Assembly (NCBI RefSeq): GCF_038595055.1
Contig: NZ_CP152002.1
Coordinates: 5,922,001-5,986,000, forward strand
DNA from: Paenibacillus sp. FSL R7-0345
Lineage (GTDB): Bacteria > Bacillota > Bacilli > Paenibacillales > Paenibacillaceae
DNA length: 64,000 bases
Reading direction: 5' to 3'
The first letter of the stretch is position 1. The number at the start of each line of letters is the position of its first letter. Positions 34,482 through 43,452 of the stretch are shown here, piece by piece. A program made the translations under genes and the position numbers. A model generated the notes under the pieces. That model did not search any database. It saw only the letters and a list, made by a program, of their open reading frames with translations, and was not told the origin of the DNA.

Positions 34482-34523
34482 ATTTTGTAAAATTAATTTT
34501 GTTCATTTGAACATAATTTCATT
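34482..34523. promoter_or_regulatory. Operator-like AT-rich element, copy 1
   Basis: ATTTTGTAAAATTAATTTTG is followed by TGTTCATTTGAACA, an inverted repeat with arms TGTTCA/TGAACA. A related sequence recurs at 34652-34693, 170 bp away, next to the LacI gene. Likely binding sites of the LacI regulator. Confidence 0.55.
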
Positions 34524-34596
34524 CTTATTCCTCCCGTTTCTTTTGACAAAAAGCGAGAAAAGCTAACTTTTGTTAAAAAAACCTCCTCTATAAACC

Positions 34597-34614
34597 TGAA
34601 AAGCGGCTTTCTCA
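34597..34614. promoter_or_regulatory. Possible cre or LacI-type half-palindrome
   Basis: TGAAAAGCGGCTTTCTCA has a GAAA-GC/GC-TTTC dyad with a central CG and resembles a catabolite-responsive element, though with extra bases in the core compared with the usual 14-mer. Position between the divergent genes fits catabolite or substrate control. Weak. Confidence 0.3.
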
Positions 34615-34651
34615 CAGTATAACCCTTAAATTCGTCCAAATAAGAAATGAT

Positions 34652-34693
34652 ATTTTGTAAACTAATTTGTGCATTTGTAAAATATAATTTGCT
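34652..34693. promoter_or_regulatory. Operator-like AT-rich element, copy 2
   Basis: ATTTTGTAAACTAATTTGTG, then CATTTGTAAAATATAATTTG aligns with copy 1 at 34482-34523, allowing a short gap. It lies about 75 bp before the LacI-family gene. The two copies could support DNA looping by a tetrameric repressor. Confidence 0.5.
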
Positions 34694-34766
34694 ATTTTGC
34701 TAAAACTATTATACATTTAAGGGAGTAGACGAAGAGAAACATTAATATAGAGGTGAGCTTACATAT

Positions 34767-35807
34767 ATGGCACGGGGAAAAGTAACGATCCAGGATATCG
34801 CCGATGCGCTGGGCATCTCCAGAAATACGGCCTCCAAAGCCTTGAACGGCACGGAAGGCCTGCCTGAGGAAACCAGAAACAAGGTCATCAAGAAGGCGAT
34901 TGAGTTAAAGTATAAGCAGTTTTCATTAATAGAGCCGGAGAATGTCCTGCCCAAGAGTTCCCGGAACATTGCTCTCTTAACCGAGAATCTGCCGAATACC
35001 TCCCACTTCGGTTCAACCCTGATCAGCGGCCTGGAGAAGCACATCAGTGCGGAGGGCTACAATTTGTCCATTCACATCATACGGGAAATCGAACAGAAAT
35101 CTCTGACGCTCCCTAATAATTTTGATGTGGATAATGTAGATGGTATCATCTGTATCGAGCTGTTCAATCTGGAATACAGCAGGCTGATCACGGACCTCGG
35201 CGTTCCGACGATCTTTATCGACTGCTCCGCACATGTATGCTACCCGGAACTCCAGGCGGATATTCTGCTGATGGAGAACGAGCACAGTACTTATCATCTT
35301 ACCAAAAAGCTAATTGATGGCGGTTACACAACCCTCGGGTTTATCGGGGACTACAATCATTGCATGAGCTTTAATGAACGGTGGTCGGGCTTCAACCGCG
35401 CCCTTTCGGCAGCGGGAATCCCTCTACGAACGGAGCAATGTATCCTGGAGGAGGACCGCCTGTTCTTCGCAACACCTGAATGGGCAGCCGGGAAATTACA
35501 GGCCATGCCGGAGCTCCCCTCGGCCTTTATCTGTGCCAATGACTATATCGCCGTCAATATGATGAAGGCCCTGAAGCAGTCGAACTATTCCATCCCGGGC
35601 GATATCGCCGTCTGCGGGTTCGATGACGGTCCCGAGGCGTGCATCATCGAGCCTCATCTGACCACCGTCCATATTTACAGCACGGAAATGGGGATCAAGG
35701 CCGCCGAACTGCTGCTCTCCCGGATCAAAAGTCCGGAGCAGCCCTATCAGGTCAGCCATATCAGCACGAGGCCGGTTATAAGAGAATCAACGCCGGAATT
35801 TTTTTAG
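34767..35807 (+). CDS. LacI-family transcriptional regulator of the fructan locus
   Basis: 346 residues. N-terminal HTH: VTIQDIADALGISRNTASKA with hinge helix region, then a periplasmic-binding-like sensor domain (ALLTENLPNTSHFGSTLISG, GGYTTLGFIGDYNHCMSFNE, AFICANDYIAVNMMKAL, GDIAVCGFDDGPEA). ATG 34767 lies 9 nt after GAGGTGA. It is divergent from the six-gene fructan operon and almost surely controls it. The effector is probably sucrose, fructose or a fructooligosaccharide (inference). Confidence 0.93.
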   Translation: MARGKVTIQDIADALGISRNTASKALNGTEGLPEETRNKVIKKAIELKYKQFSLIEPENVLPKSSRNIALLTENLPNTSHFGSTLISGLEKHISAEGYNLSIHIIREIEQKSLTLPNNFDVDNVDGIICIELFNLEYSRLITDLGVPTIFIDCSAHVCYPELQADILLMENEHSTYHLTKKLIDGGYTTLGFIGDYNHCMSFNERWSGFNRALSAAGIPLRTEQCILEEDRLFFATPEWAAGKLQAMPELPSAFICANDYIAVNMMKALKQSNYSIPGDIAVCGFDDGPEACIIEPHLTTVHIYSTEMGIKAAELLLSRIKSPEQPYQVSHISTRPVIRESTPEFF

Positions 35808-35821
35808 ATTCGTCAATCATC

Positions 35822-36523
35822 CTAATACCGTCCGATTCGCCGCTCCTCAAGAGTCTGCTTAGCCTGCTTATACACGAGATACGTCATCTCCGTCAGATTG
35901 ACCAGTCCGAGCGCCCGTTCATCCAGCACGGAGTATGTATTCGAGCCCAGATCGCAATTCATTCTGGCTCCGTCCGAATAAATCCGCTCTACCGGAGTAT
36001 GCCCGTGTATGACGGGCTTTCCGCCTGTTAAGGCAAGCAGCTCCGCCCGCGGCTGATGATAGAAATCATGCTCATTCATCCACAGGATATCCCGGTTCTG
36101 CTGATCCAGCGGCTGACCGGGATTCAGTCCGGCATGGGTATATACATATTCGTCGTCCTCATAATACAAAGGCAAAGAACAGGCCCACACCATATACTTC
36201 TGCCGGACCCCTTCATCGGGAAATTCGGCAGCGAAGCTTTTCAGCGTCTCACGCCCCCCGTGGCTTAGCCAGAGCTTGTCCCCCTGCACCAGATAATCCC
36301 CCATCATCTCTTCATGATTGCCGATAACCGCATGAACATGATCCGGGTACTGCTCTGTGAGCTGCTTAACCAGTTTGACCACGCCGGCCGAATGTTTTCC
36401 GCGGTTAATCATATCTCCCCCGAACACAAGCTGATCCCGTCCAGGCGCCACCTCCGCCTTTTTAAGCAGCTGCTTCAGTCCCTTCAGGTCCCCATGAATA
36501 TCAGTCATGAAAAATTTCCGCAT
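35822..36523 (-). CDS. PPP-family metallophosphatase (serine/threonine phosphatase-like)
   Basis: About 233 residues with the dinuclear-metal motifs DIHGD (residue 8), GGDMINRG (about 40), GNHEEMMGD (about 70), and GHTPVERIY near 178. Bacterial relatives are PrpE, ApaH-like and PP1-like phosphatases. ATG 36523 is used because GGAGG stands 8 nt upstream; the ATGs before it lack one. Substrate (phosphoprotein or dinucleotide) is not decidable. Convergent with the LacI gene, 14 bp apart. Confidence 0.9.
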   Translation of the reverse strand: MRKFFMTDIHGDLKGLKQLLKKAEVAPGRDQLVFGGDMINRGKHSAGVVKLVKQLTEQYPDHVHAVIGNHEEMMGDYLVQGDKLWLSHGGRETLKSFAAEFPDEGVRQKYMVWACSLPLYYEDDEYVYTHAGLNPGQPLDQQNRDILWMNEHDFYHQPRAELLALTGGKPVIHGHTPVERIYSDGARMNCDLGSNTYSVLDERALGLVNLTEMTYLVYKQAKQTLEERRIGRY

Positions 36524-36683
36524 CCTTTTCTCCTCCATCCTTATAACCCGCACACCTGCTATTTTACTTAATCATACCAAGCCGGCCGCTTGGCAGACAG
36601 CGCAACCTTTACCATTTTGCAACTACTTTGCCACACGGTTGGGATATACTAGCCACAGATACAGCAAAGGAGATTGTACCCTT

Positions 36684-38159
36684 ATGAATAAATCAGGTTT
36701 AGGCCTCGGTGCCATTTTATTATTAACGTTAATAACGTCAGGCTGCGGCGCACCTAAAGCGCCCAGTGATCTGCTCCGCCCCCCTTCACAGGGCAATGCA
36801 GACGGAACTATTACCAGTATTGTAAAATCATTTCTTCCGGCAGGCTCCCATCTGACTGTCCCCGTTCATTCCGAGTCAGGAAGCGCCATTCAACTGCAGG
36901 ATCTGGACAAGGACGGCCAGAATGAGATTATGGCCTTCTATAAAACGGATAAAACCGATTTTGAAGTCAACACCCTTGTCCTGTCACAAACCGGCGGTGA
37001 ATGGAACAAGCTGACTGCCATCACCGGAGTCGGCAGTGAACTGGATTATGTGCAATTCGTTGATGTCACAGCAGACGGACAGCCCGATGTGCTGCTGGGC
37101 TTCAGCGGCGGCAAAGGCCTCAGCAAGGAGCTGGCCGTCTATAGTTTAAAGGACGGTGCCATGTCCGAAATCCTCAAGCAGCCTTATGACCATCTGGCGG
37201 TAGGCGACCTGACCGGCAGCGGGCAAACAGATGTCGCCCTGTTCCAGACGACCTTTACCACCGATATGCAGCCCAGTGCAAGACTGCAGTTATTCCGGCT
37301 GGCAGGCGGGCAGCAGCAGAGCATATCCGACCAGGCTTTTGACGGAGCCATCATTCAGGCCCAGTTCGCCAAAGCGGCTCCCGGCGCCAACGCTCTGTTC
37401 GTAGATGTGGCAATCGGCGCACATTCTTCCTATACTTCCCTTCTGACTTGGGAAAACGGCAAGTTTATTGATATACTTGCAGCAGATGATTATCATCATG
37501 AAGAGCTTTCGGACAGCGGCAATATCACACTTACGCCTCTGGCTCCCCAAGCTGACAGCAAGCTTGGCGTAAGCAATATGGCGATCAAGGATTATCCGCT
37601 GTACAGCACGGATGTGAATCGCGACGGCATAGTGGAAATCGGCTTCCTTGTTCCGCCTGCCGGCACAGAGAGTATGGCTCCGCTGGCCACTCCGTTCATC
37701 ACTAAATATTATCAGTGGGACGGACAAACCGGCCTTGTCTTTACGGAAGAGCAATTCGACAGATGGGGCTTTAATTTCCATATTCCGCAGAGCTGGAAAG
37801 GCAAATATGCGCTTGAGATTGCAGAGGAGTCTCCGGAGCCGTGGAAAAATATCCGGTTCAGCTACAAAGATACCGGCTCTGGATCGCGGGCAACACTGCT
37901 TGAATTGCGGCTACTGACTAAGCAGGAGTGGCAAAGCACGGAGGCCAGGCTGAAGGCGGAGAATAGGATTTACACCATGCTCTATGAACTGCAGAATACA
38001 GAGGATGCTGCGGCACCTACCGTGCTGGTTGCTGTGCTGCCTGCGGATAATGCAGCCGGCAAGCTGAGCGGCTCCCTACTGCAGGAGTACAACCAGCTGA
38101 AGCTGTCGCTGGAAGAGGTCCGGCAGCTGGCCGGCACACCGCAGCCGCCGGTGTACTGA
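36684..38159 (+). CDS. Secreted lipoprotein with FG-GAP/VCBS-like repeats
   Basis: 491 residues. Signal peptide and lipobox ITSGC. Repeated calcium-loop-like segments DLDKDGQNEIMAFYK, DVTADGQPDVLLGF, DLTGSGQTDVALFQ and DVNRDGIVEIGFL mark a beta-propeller of FG-GAP type. ATG 36684 follows AAAGGAGATTG; longer upstream frames overlap the divergent phosphatase and have no signal peptide. It lies 14 bp before the response regulator gene, so it may be an extracytoplasmic accessory of that two-component system. Ligand unknown. Confidence 0.8.
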   Translation: MNKSGLGLGAILLLTLITSGCGAPKAPSDLLRPPSQGNADGTITSIVKSFLPAGSHLTVPVHSESGSAIQLQDLDKDGQNEIMAFYKTDKTDFEVNTLVLSQTGGEWNKLTAITGVGSELDYVQFVDVTADGQPDVLLGFSGGKGLSKELAVYSLKDGAMSEILKQPYDHLAVGDLTGSGQTDVALFQTTFTTDMQPSARLQLFRLAGGQQQSISDQAFDGAIIQAQFAKAAPGANALFVDVAIGAHSSYTSLLTWENGKFIDILAADDYHHEELSDSGNITLTPLAPQADSKLGVSNMAIKDYPLYSTDVNRDGIVEIGFLVPPAGTESMAPLATPFITKYYQWDGQTGLVFTEEQFDRWGFNFHIPQSWKGKYALEIAEESPEPWKNIRFSYKDTGSGSRATLLELRLLTKQEWQSTEARLKAENRIYTMLYELQNTEDAAAPTVLVAVLPADNAAGKLSGSLLQEYNQLKLSLEEVRQLAGTPQPPVY

Positions 38160-38173
38160 TTAGGAGGTTGTCC

Positions 38174-38869
38174 ATGAAGGTGCTGGTACTGGAAGACGAG
38201 AAGCCGATACGCGATTTTTTACAGGTGAATCTGAAGCGGGCCGGTTTCGAGGTGACCGAAGCTGCCACGGGCGAAGCAGCACTCGCGGCAGCGCGGGAAC
38301 AGAGGGATTTTGACATTGCCATTCTCGACCTGATGCTTCCCGGAATCGGCGGTTTTGAGGTATGCGCCATGCTGCGCAGGGAATTCCCCCGGCTGGGCAT
38401 CATCATGCTGACCGCCAAAAGCCAGGAAATCGATAAGGTAATGGGCCTGGATTCGGGGGCGGACGACTATGTAATCAAGCCCTTCAGCCCGGTCGAGCTG
38501 CTGGCCCGGGTCCGCTCACTGTACCGGCGCATCTATCCCGGGGAAGCGGTGCTGCAGGAAAACAGTATCCAGCTCCCCCCTTTCACCCTGATGCCCGATG
38601 AGCGGAAGCTGCTGAAGGACGGGGTAGAGATTTCGCTCACACCCACTGAGTTTTCTATTGTTAAGCTGCTGATGGAGCAGCCCAATAAGGCGGTTAACCG
38701 CGATGATATTCTGACATCGGTCTGGGGGCAATATTTTATGGGGGAGCTCAAAATCGTGGACGTCAATATTAGCCGGATCCGCCAAAAAATCGGCCAGGAC
38801 GCCACGGGGCCGCAATATCTGGAAACGGTGTGGGGCTTCGGCTATTTATGGAGGGTACAACATTGCTGA
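38174..38869 (+). CDS. OmpR/PhoB-type response regulator
   Basis: 231 residues. Receiver domain with EDEK acidic pocket, phosphoacceptor DLMLPGIGGF, TAKSQEIDKVMGLDSGADDY and KPF; C-terminal winged helix (LTPTEFSIVKLLMEQPNKAV, VDVNISRIRQKIG, ETVWGFGYLWR). ATG 38174 is 6 nt after GGAGG. It overlaps the sensor kinase gene by 7 nt, so the pair is translationally coupled. Targets unknown. Confidence 0.94.
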   Translation: MKVLVLEDEKPIRDFLQVNLKRAGFEVTEAATGEAALAAAREQRDFDIAILDLMLPGIGGFEVCAMLRREFPRLGIIMLTAKSQEIDKVMGLDSGADDYVIKPFSPVELLARVRSLYRRIYPGEAVLQENSIQLPPFTLMPDERKLLKDGVEISLTPTEFSIVKLLMEQPNKAVNRDDILTSVWGQYFMGELKIVDVNISRIRQKIGQDATGPQYLETVWGFGYLWRVQHC

Positions 38870-40260
38870 GAGGGATCAGGGCACGGCTTATCACCTATAT
38901 CACGCTTGTCCTGCTCCTGATCGTCCTGCTGCTGGAAGGGGTGTTTATTGCAGCTGTCCACTATTATTACCTGGGCAGTGCGATGGAGACCCTGTCTTCA
39001 CGGGCTACGACCTCCGCTACCTTTTTCAACAAGTATCTGGAGGGCTATTCGATCAATGAGCGGGCAAGATACATTCTGGAGAACCTCTCCACGGAAGAGA
39101 GCAGCAAGGTCGAGGTTCTTAACACTGAAGGCAATGTGATCATCAACTCATTCGGCTTCTCCAGCTCTGAGAGGATTGATACGCCAGATGTGAGAACCGC
39201 GCTAAGCAGCGGAAAGGGAAGCTATCAGAGTCTTACTCCCGTGGGCGGGGAACGGATTATGGCCGTCTCCCTGCCGATCAAGGAAGCGGGTACCAATATC
39301 GGCGTGCTGCGGTATTCCGTTTCGGCAGAGCCCTTATACGATGTCATTGTCACGATTGTGCTGAACGCGGTATGGGTGGGGCTGCTTGTCATCCTGTTCG
39401 GCTTTGTGCTCAGCCTGATTATTGCCAAACGGATTGTCGGCCCGATCCGGCAGCTGACCACGGTAGCCAAGGAGATGGCGACCGGAAATTTTACAGCCAA
39501 GGCGGCGAAGCAGCATAATGACGAGATCGGGACGCTGGCGGTCACGCTCAATTATATGTCCGAGGAAATCCTCAAGAGCGAAAAAATTAAATACGACTTC
39601 ATCTCATCCGTCACGCATGAGCTGCGTACTCCCCTGACCTCCATCAAAGGCTGGGGTGAGACGCTGCTTATGGGTGATTTGTCCGATAAAAAAGAGACCC
39701 TGCAGGGTCTCGAGGTAATGACCGGAGAAACAGACCGGCTGATCGGACTGGTCGAGGATCTGCTTGATTTCTCCAAATTTCAGGCCGGGGAGATTACGGT
39801 TGATCTGCAGCCGTATGATCTCCGGGGGCTGCTGGAGGATCTGCTGCTGCAGTTCCGGTACCGCGGGCAGACGAAGCAGATCCGGCTCTACGCCGATATT
39901 CCCGACCAGCCGCTGCCGGTTAACGGTGATTTCAACCGGCTGAAGCAGGTATTTGTCAATCTGCTGGACAACGCCTTTAAGTTCACTCCGGCTGAGGGTG
40001 CGGTAAGTATTACCGCCGCCCAGCAGGAGGAGCTGATTGTTGTAACCGTAACGGACACCGGAGAAGGCATTGAAGCCGCTGATCTGGAGAAGCTCGGCAC
40101 CAAATTCTTCAAGGGCCGCTCGCGCCAGTCCGGCAGCGGTCTGGGACTGGCCATCTGCAAGGAGATCATCGGGCTCCACGGCGGGCAGCTGAAGATTGAA
40201 AGTGAGTTCACGATCGGAACATCAGTGATTGTCGAGCTTCCGCGTTATATTATACAGTAG
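38863..40260 (+). CDS. Sensor histidine kinase
   Basis: About 465 residues: helix 1 (ITYITLVLLLIVLLLEGVFI), extracytoplasmic sensor of about 130 residues, helix 2 (VWVGLLVILFGFVLSLII), HAMP, HisKA H-box SSVTHELRTPLTSIKGWGE, and HATPase with N-box VFVNLLDNAFKF, G1 VTDTGEGIEAADLE and G2 GSGLGLAICKEI. TTG 38863 is favoured because GGAGGG is 7 nt upstream. It is a WalK/ResE/PhoR-like bifunctional kinase paired with the regulator just upstream; the sensed signal may involve the FG-GAP lipoprotein (inference). Confidence 0.93.
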   Translation: MLRGIRARLITYITLVLLLIVLLLEGVFIAAVHYYYLGSAMETLSSRATTSATFFNKYLEGYSINERARYILENLSTEESSKVEVLNTEGNVIINSFGFSSSERIDTPDVRTALSSGKGSYQSLTPVGGERIMAVSLPIKEAGTNIGVLRYSVSAEPLYDVIVTIVLNAVWVGLLVILFGFVLSLIIAKRIVGPIRQLTTVAKEMATGNFTAKAAKQHNDEIGTLAVTLNYMSEEILKSEKIKYDFISSVTHELRTPLTSIKGWGETLLMGDLSDKKETLQGLEVMTGETDRLIGLVEDLLDFSKFQAGEITVDLQPYDLRGLLEDLLLQFRYRGQTKQIRLYADIPDQPLPVNGDFNRLKQVFVNLLDNAFKFTPAEGAVSITAAQQEELIVVTVTDTGEGIEAADLEKLGTKFFKGRSRQSGSGLGLAICKEIIGLHGGQLKIESEFTIGTSVIVELPRYIIQ

Positions 40261-40300
40261 CTGAATAGAATCAGGTCTGCTTACAAAGTCTGCTTACAAA

Positions 40301-40335
40301 CAGGAAAAAGCCGGTTGATGACCGGCTTTTTCCTG
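40301..40335. terminator. Bidirectional terminator
   Basis: CAGGAAAAAGCCGGT and ACCGGCTTTTTCCTG are exact 15 bp arms with a 5 nt loop, giving U-runs on both strands. It separates the sensor kinase from the flavin reductase gene. Confidence 0.9.
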
Positions 40336-40349
40336 TTCAACATATTCTT

Positions 40350-40943
40350 TTAGACAGGCCGTTCAATCTCAAAAATCTCCCCGATCCCGGCATAATGATT
40401 ACCGGCCAGCCGGCTGACCGCCGCCAGCTTGAGCGGATCAATCCTGCCCTGATTATAGATGTCATCGGCAACATGAAACTGGACGACTCTGCCGATCAGC
40501 AGTTCGAAGCCCGGGAACTCTACCGTACGCTCCAGCACGCATTCCATTCTTACCTTCGCTTCCTGGACTCCCGGCACAGCTATCAGGGCGCTTTGGACTG
40601 GTGTCATTCCTGCAAGCGCAATTTCACTTTGATCCGGTCCAAGGGGAGCTGCGGTCATGTTGACCTGCTCTACATTGTCCCGGTCCACAATATGCACGAC
40701 AAATTCCTGGCGTTCCATTATATTACGTGCCGTATCCTTCGGCTTGCCTGCCGCATGCTGAATGGACAGGGAGATCATCGGCGGATTCGATGATACGATA
40801 TTGAAATAGCTGAAGGGTGCACCGTTCAGCACCCCGCCCAGGGATAACGTTGTTACAAAGGCAATCGGCCGAGGAATAATGCTGCCGACGAGCAGCTTAT
40901 AATTGTCCCTTTCCGTATTGCCTGCCGGGTCTATCGCGAGCAT
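40350..40943 (-). CDS. Flavin reductase-family FMN-binding protein
   Basis: About 197 residues of the flavin reductase-like split-barrel family: SIIPRPIAFVTTLSLGGVLN, APFSYFNIVSSNPPMISLSI and SRLAGNHYAGIGEIF are family blocks. It binds FMN and may reduce it or act as an FMN-dependent reductase. ATG 40943 (MLAIDPAGN) fits GAGGG spacing better than ATG 40952. It lies 27 bp behind the MhqO-like dioxygenase gene in the same direction, a pairing also seen in quinone-response operons. Confidence 0.88.
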   Translation of the reverse strand: MLAIDPAGNTERDNYKLLVGSIIPRPIAFVTTLSLGGVLNGAPFSYFNIVSSNPPMISLSIQHAAGKPKDTARNIMERQEFVVHIVDRDNVEQVNMTAAPLGPDQSEIALAGMTPVQSALIAVPGVQEAKVRMECVLERTVEFPGFELLIGRVVQFHVADDIYNQGRIDPLKLAAVSRLAGNHYAGIGEIFEIERPV

Positions 40944-40970
40944 ACCCTTCATCCCTCTCTTCAGGTTAAT

Positions 40971-41921
40971 TTAGTCAAGCTCTCTGATCTGGAACGGAAC
41001 CAGAACCTGTTCAATCTGTCCTCTGTGCGGCTCATACTGGGCAGGCAGCTTCAGCTCCGTACCCATGGTTTCAGGCGTTTCGTCATGAGCAAAGCCGGGA
41101 GGATCTGTCGCAATCTCAAACAGAATTTCCCCATGCTCTCTGAAATAAATCGCGTTAAAATAATTCCGGTCCTGCACAGGCGTTACACCATATCCGTGAT
41201 CATGCACATAGCTCTGCCAATCCAGCTGATCCTGATCATCCTTTGCTCTCCAGGCAATATGATGCACCGTGCCGACACCCATTTCGCCGCGCTGTACAGC
41301 GGTCATTTTGAGATCAATGACATTGCCGAGGTCAGCTGCAGAATGGTAGCGTGCGATATCATTTTCCCGTCCGATGAACGTAAGACCCAATACCTGCTCC
41401 AGCAGCTCTGCCGTTGCTTCCGGATCAGTGGACAGCAGGGTAGCCCCGCCGAAGCCTTTGATGGCAACTTCAGGAGTAACGCCTCCGAAAGTCCAGTTAT
41501 TCAATTCTCCGGCTTGGCGTTCCACCAGCTCCAGATGCAATCCGTGCGGATCATCAAATTCAAGCACCTGCTCGCCGAACCGTTCCAGCTCCGTAAAAGC
41601 AATCTTGAACTTTGCCAGTCTCTCTTTCCAGAAGCTCATCGCGCCCACAGGGATAATGTACGTTGTTACCCCAACCTGTCCGCCGCCGATTTTTCCTTTG
41701 TAAGCTCCAGGCCAAGGGAAGAACGTAATGATCGTGCCCGGTTTGCCTCCATCATTGCCGAAGTAGAAATGATAAGTGCCCGGATCATCAAAGTTGACTG
41801 TTTGCTTGACCAGACGCAAGCCCAATACCCCTGCGTGAAAATCCATATTCTCCTGCGGATGTCCGACAATCGCTGTAATATGGTGAATCCCCATTGTTTG
41901 TTTTGCTGCTGCATTAGTCAT
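40971..41921 (-). CDS. Ring-cleaving dioxygenase of the glyoxalase fold (MhqO/MhqA-like)
   Basis: 316 residues with two VOC modules: MGIHHITAIVGHPQENMDFH and VHHIAWRAKDDQDQLDWQSY begin the halves; metal ligands are probably His13, the His of VHHIAW and Glu of HGEILFEIATDP. The family opens hydroquinone or catechol-type rings with Fe(II) and is induced in B. subtilis by quinones via MhqR. ATG 41921 follows AAAGGAGTCGG. Three TATCTTAA-type dyads upstream suggest similar MarR-type control. Confidence 0.9.
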   Translation of the reverse strand: MTNAAAKQTMGIHHITAIVGHPQENMDFHAGVLGLRLVKQTVNFDDPGTYHFYFGNDGGKPGTIITFFPWPGAYKGKIGGGQVGVTTYIIPVGAMSFWKERLAKFKIAFTELERFGEQVLEFDDPHGLHLELVERQAGELNNWTFGGVTPEVAIKGFGGATLLSTDPEATAELLEQVLGLTFIGRENDIARYHSAADLGNVIDLKMTAVQRGEMGVGTVHHIAWRAKDDQDQLDWQSYVHDHGYGVTPVQDRNYFNAIYFREHGEILFEIATDPPGFAHDETPETMGTELKLPAQYEPHRGQIEQVLVPFQIRELD

Positions 41922-41990
41922 TATAACCGACTCCTTTAATGGTAGTGTTAATTCAAAGGTTACATTTCATACGATATTATATTTTAAAGA

Positions 41991-42083
41991 TTCTTAACTT
42001 TAAGATATTACCTGGAAATTATCTTTAAGTTAAGATAACTTCTTGATCTCAATTTACTCCCTTTTTATCTTAAAGTCAAGATA
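41991..42083. promoter_or_regulatory. Three MarR/MhqR-like operator dyads
   Basis: TTCTTAACTTTAAGATA (41991-42007), TTATCTTTAAGTTAAGATAA (42019-42038) and TATCTTAAAGTCAAGATA (42066-42083) share the core ATCTTwAAGTTAAGAT. The pattern is like the MhqR box that controls quinone dioxygenases. Site 3 abuts the end of the satA-like gene; all lie upstream of the dioxygenase. No regulator gene is adjacent. Confidence 0.7.
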
Positions 42084-42089
42084 TTTTCA

Positions 42090-42611
42090 TTAAAATTTAT
42101 AATACCAGAAAATTGCCTGCTCATCGGCAGTCGAAAAATTAGAGTACAGCATGTTATCTACCCCGCCGATGATAAAGCCGTAACGGGCATAGAAGCCGCA
42201 TGCGGCAGCATTTACATCCTGCGTTTCCAGCATCAGGCCGGCCAGCTTGTGCTGCTGTGCCCATTGCACCGCCTGATCCATAAGCCGGCTTCCAATTCCC
42301 TGCTGCCTCCGGCTGCCGGCCACGCCAATATCCTCGACCATCGCATATCCGTTCCAATTAGCACGCAGCCTGATCCGTCCGAGACAATGTTCACCCTCAT
42401 AATACAAAAATACGGCTTTACTCTCTTCTTCTATATAAGCTGCACCTATCTCCTCATCTGCATAACGCTTCATATAAGGTTCTGGCAGTTTCTCTTCCGT
42501 ATACGTCCACACACCGTTATCATACTTGGGGAAAATCCGGCCGGTAACCGGAAATTCTTCATTCGGCTTGTTATAGTCGGCCCTATTCGCCTCTGTCATT
42601 TTGAGAATCAA
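42090..42611 (-). CDS. satA: GNAT acetyltransferase, streptothricin acetyltransferase SatA/YyaR-like
   Basis: 173 residues. The start MILKMTEANRADYNKPNEEF and end YSNFSTADEQAIFWYYKF closely follow B. subtilis YyaR (SatA) as I recall it. The acetyl-CoA loop is SRRQQGIGSRLMDQAV. SatA acetylates the lysine side chain of streptothricin and gives resistance. The start is TTG 42611, supported by alignment to YyaR though its ribosome binding site is weak. No other resistance genes lie near, so it is an ordinary chromosomal gene. Confidence 0.82.
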   Translation of the reverse strand: MILKMTEANRADYNKPNEEFPVTGRIFPKYDNGVWTYTEEKLPEPYMKRYADEEIGAAYIEEESKAVFLYYEGEHCLGRIRLRANWNGYAMVEDIGVAGSRRQQGIGSRLMDQAVQWAQQHKLAGLMLETQDVNAAACGFYARYGFIIGGVDNMLYSNFSTADEQAIFWYYKF

Positions 42612-42634
42612 TTGTCAGCGCCCCGTTTCTCTTT

Positions 42635-42657
42635 AAAAAAGCCCCGCAACGCGGAGC
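42635..42657 (-). terminator. Terminator of the uronate dehydrogenase-like gene
   Basis: Minus strand GCTCCGCGTTGCGGGGC hairpin followed by TTTTTT, about 20 bp past the stop at 42676. Confidence 0.85.
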
Positions 42658-42675
42658 CTTTTTCCTCTGCTTACT

Positions 42676-43452
42676 TTATTCTTTTTGCCCGCCCTGATAG
42701 ACCGTTTCGTCCCGGCGGATGTCTCTTCCCTGCGTCTTAGCCTGCTCGAGCAGCTCCGCACCGTCATCCTGCGGCTTGTAGCCGATCAGCTCCTCCAGGT
42801 AAGCGATATCATAATAGTTATCGCTGTTGGCAGATGTACCATACAGGTTCAGATACTGCATGGCTTCATCGGCCTCGATACAACAGATGACCAGCTGCAG
42901 CATGTCACGTTCGGAAATCCAGATATGACCCGCACGCTCCGAATGAGGACGGTCATCCCCCGGAAAGTTGCCGATACGGATATTAAAGGAGGAGATTTTG
43001 CCCTGATCAGCATACAGGCGGCCAAGCAGCTCAATATAGCATTTGCTCAGCCCGTACAAGCTGTCCGGCCGGTAAGGGTCAGACGGGTCAACCTGCTCAT
43101 TCGTCTTATAGAAGCCGGTGGCATGATTGGAGCTGGCGAAGACAATCCGCTTAACGCCGCTTTTCACTGCAGCATCGAACAGCTTGTAAGCACCGGCTAC
43201 ATTCCCTTGCAGCACCTTTCCCAGAAAATCATCTTCATCCTTAATCCAGGCAAAATGCAGTACCGTATCGATACCCTGCGTAAGCTCGGCAATCCGGTCT
43301 TCATCGGCAATGTCCATTTGGACGATCCCCTGTGCAGCATCCTCCTGAATATCTGTCCCGATGACCTCATACCGGACGTCATTCTTCAAACCTTTATAAA
43401 TAGTATTTCCTATAACACCAGATGCTCCTGTTACAAGCAGTTTCCGTTTCAC
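42676..43452 (-). CDS. NAD-dependent epimerase/dehydratase, uronate dehydrogenase-like
   Basis: 258 residues of extended SDR fold: LLVTGASGVIGNTIYKGL nucleotide-binding loop, IVFASSNHATGFY, and the catalytic SLYGLSKCYIE (Tyr-x-x-x-Lys). These and the ending YQGGQKE resemble uronate dehydrogenase, which oxidises galacturonate or glucuronate to the lactone. That would suit an organism that degrades pectin, but the gene is alone and 35 kb from the pectin operon. GTG 43452 follows AAAAGGAGC. Confidence 0.8.
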   Translation of the reverse strand: MKRKLLVTGASGVIGNTIYKGLKNDVRYEVIGTDIQEDAAQGIVQMDIADEDRIAELTQGIDTVLHFAWIKDEDDFLGKVLQGNVAGAYKLFDAAVKSGVKRIVFASSNHATGFYKTNEQVDPSDPYRPDSLYGLSKCYIELLGRLYADQGKISSFNIRIGNFPGDDRPHSERAGHIWISERDMLQLVICCIEADEAMQYLNLYGTSANSDNYYDIAYLEELIGYKPQDDGAELLEQAKTQGRDIRRDETVYQGGQKE

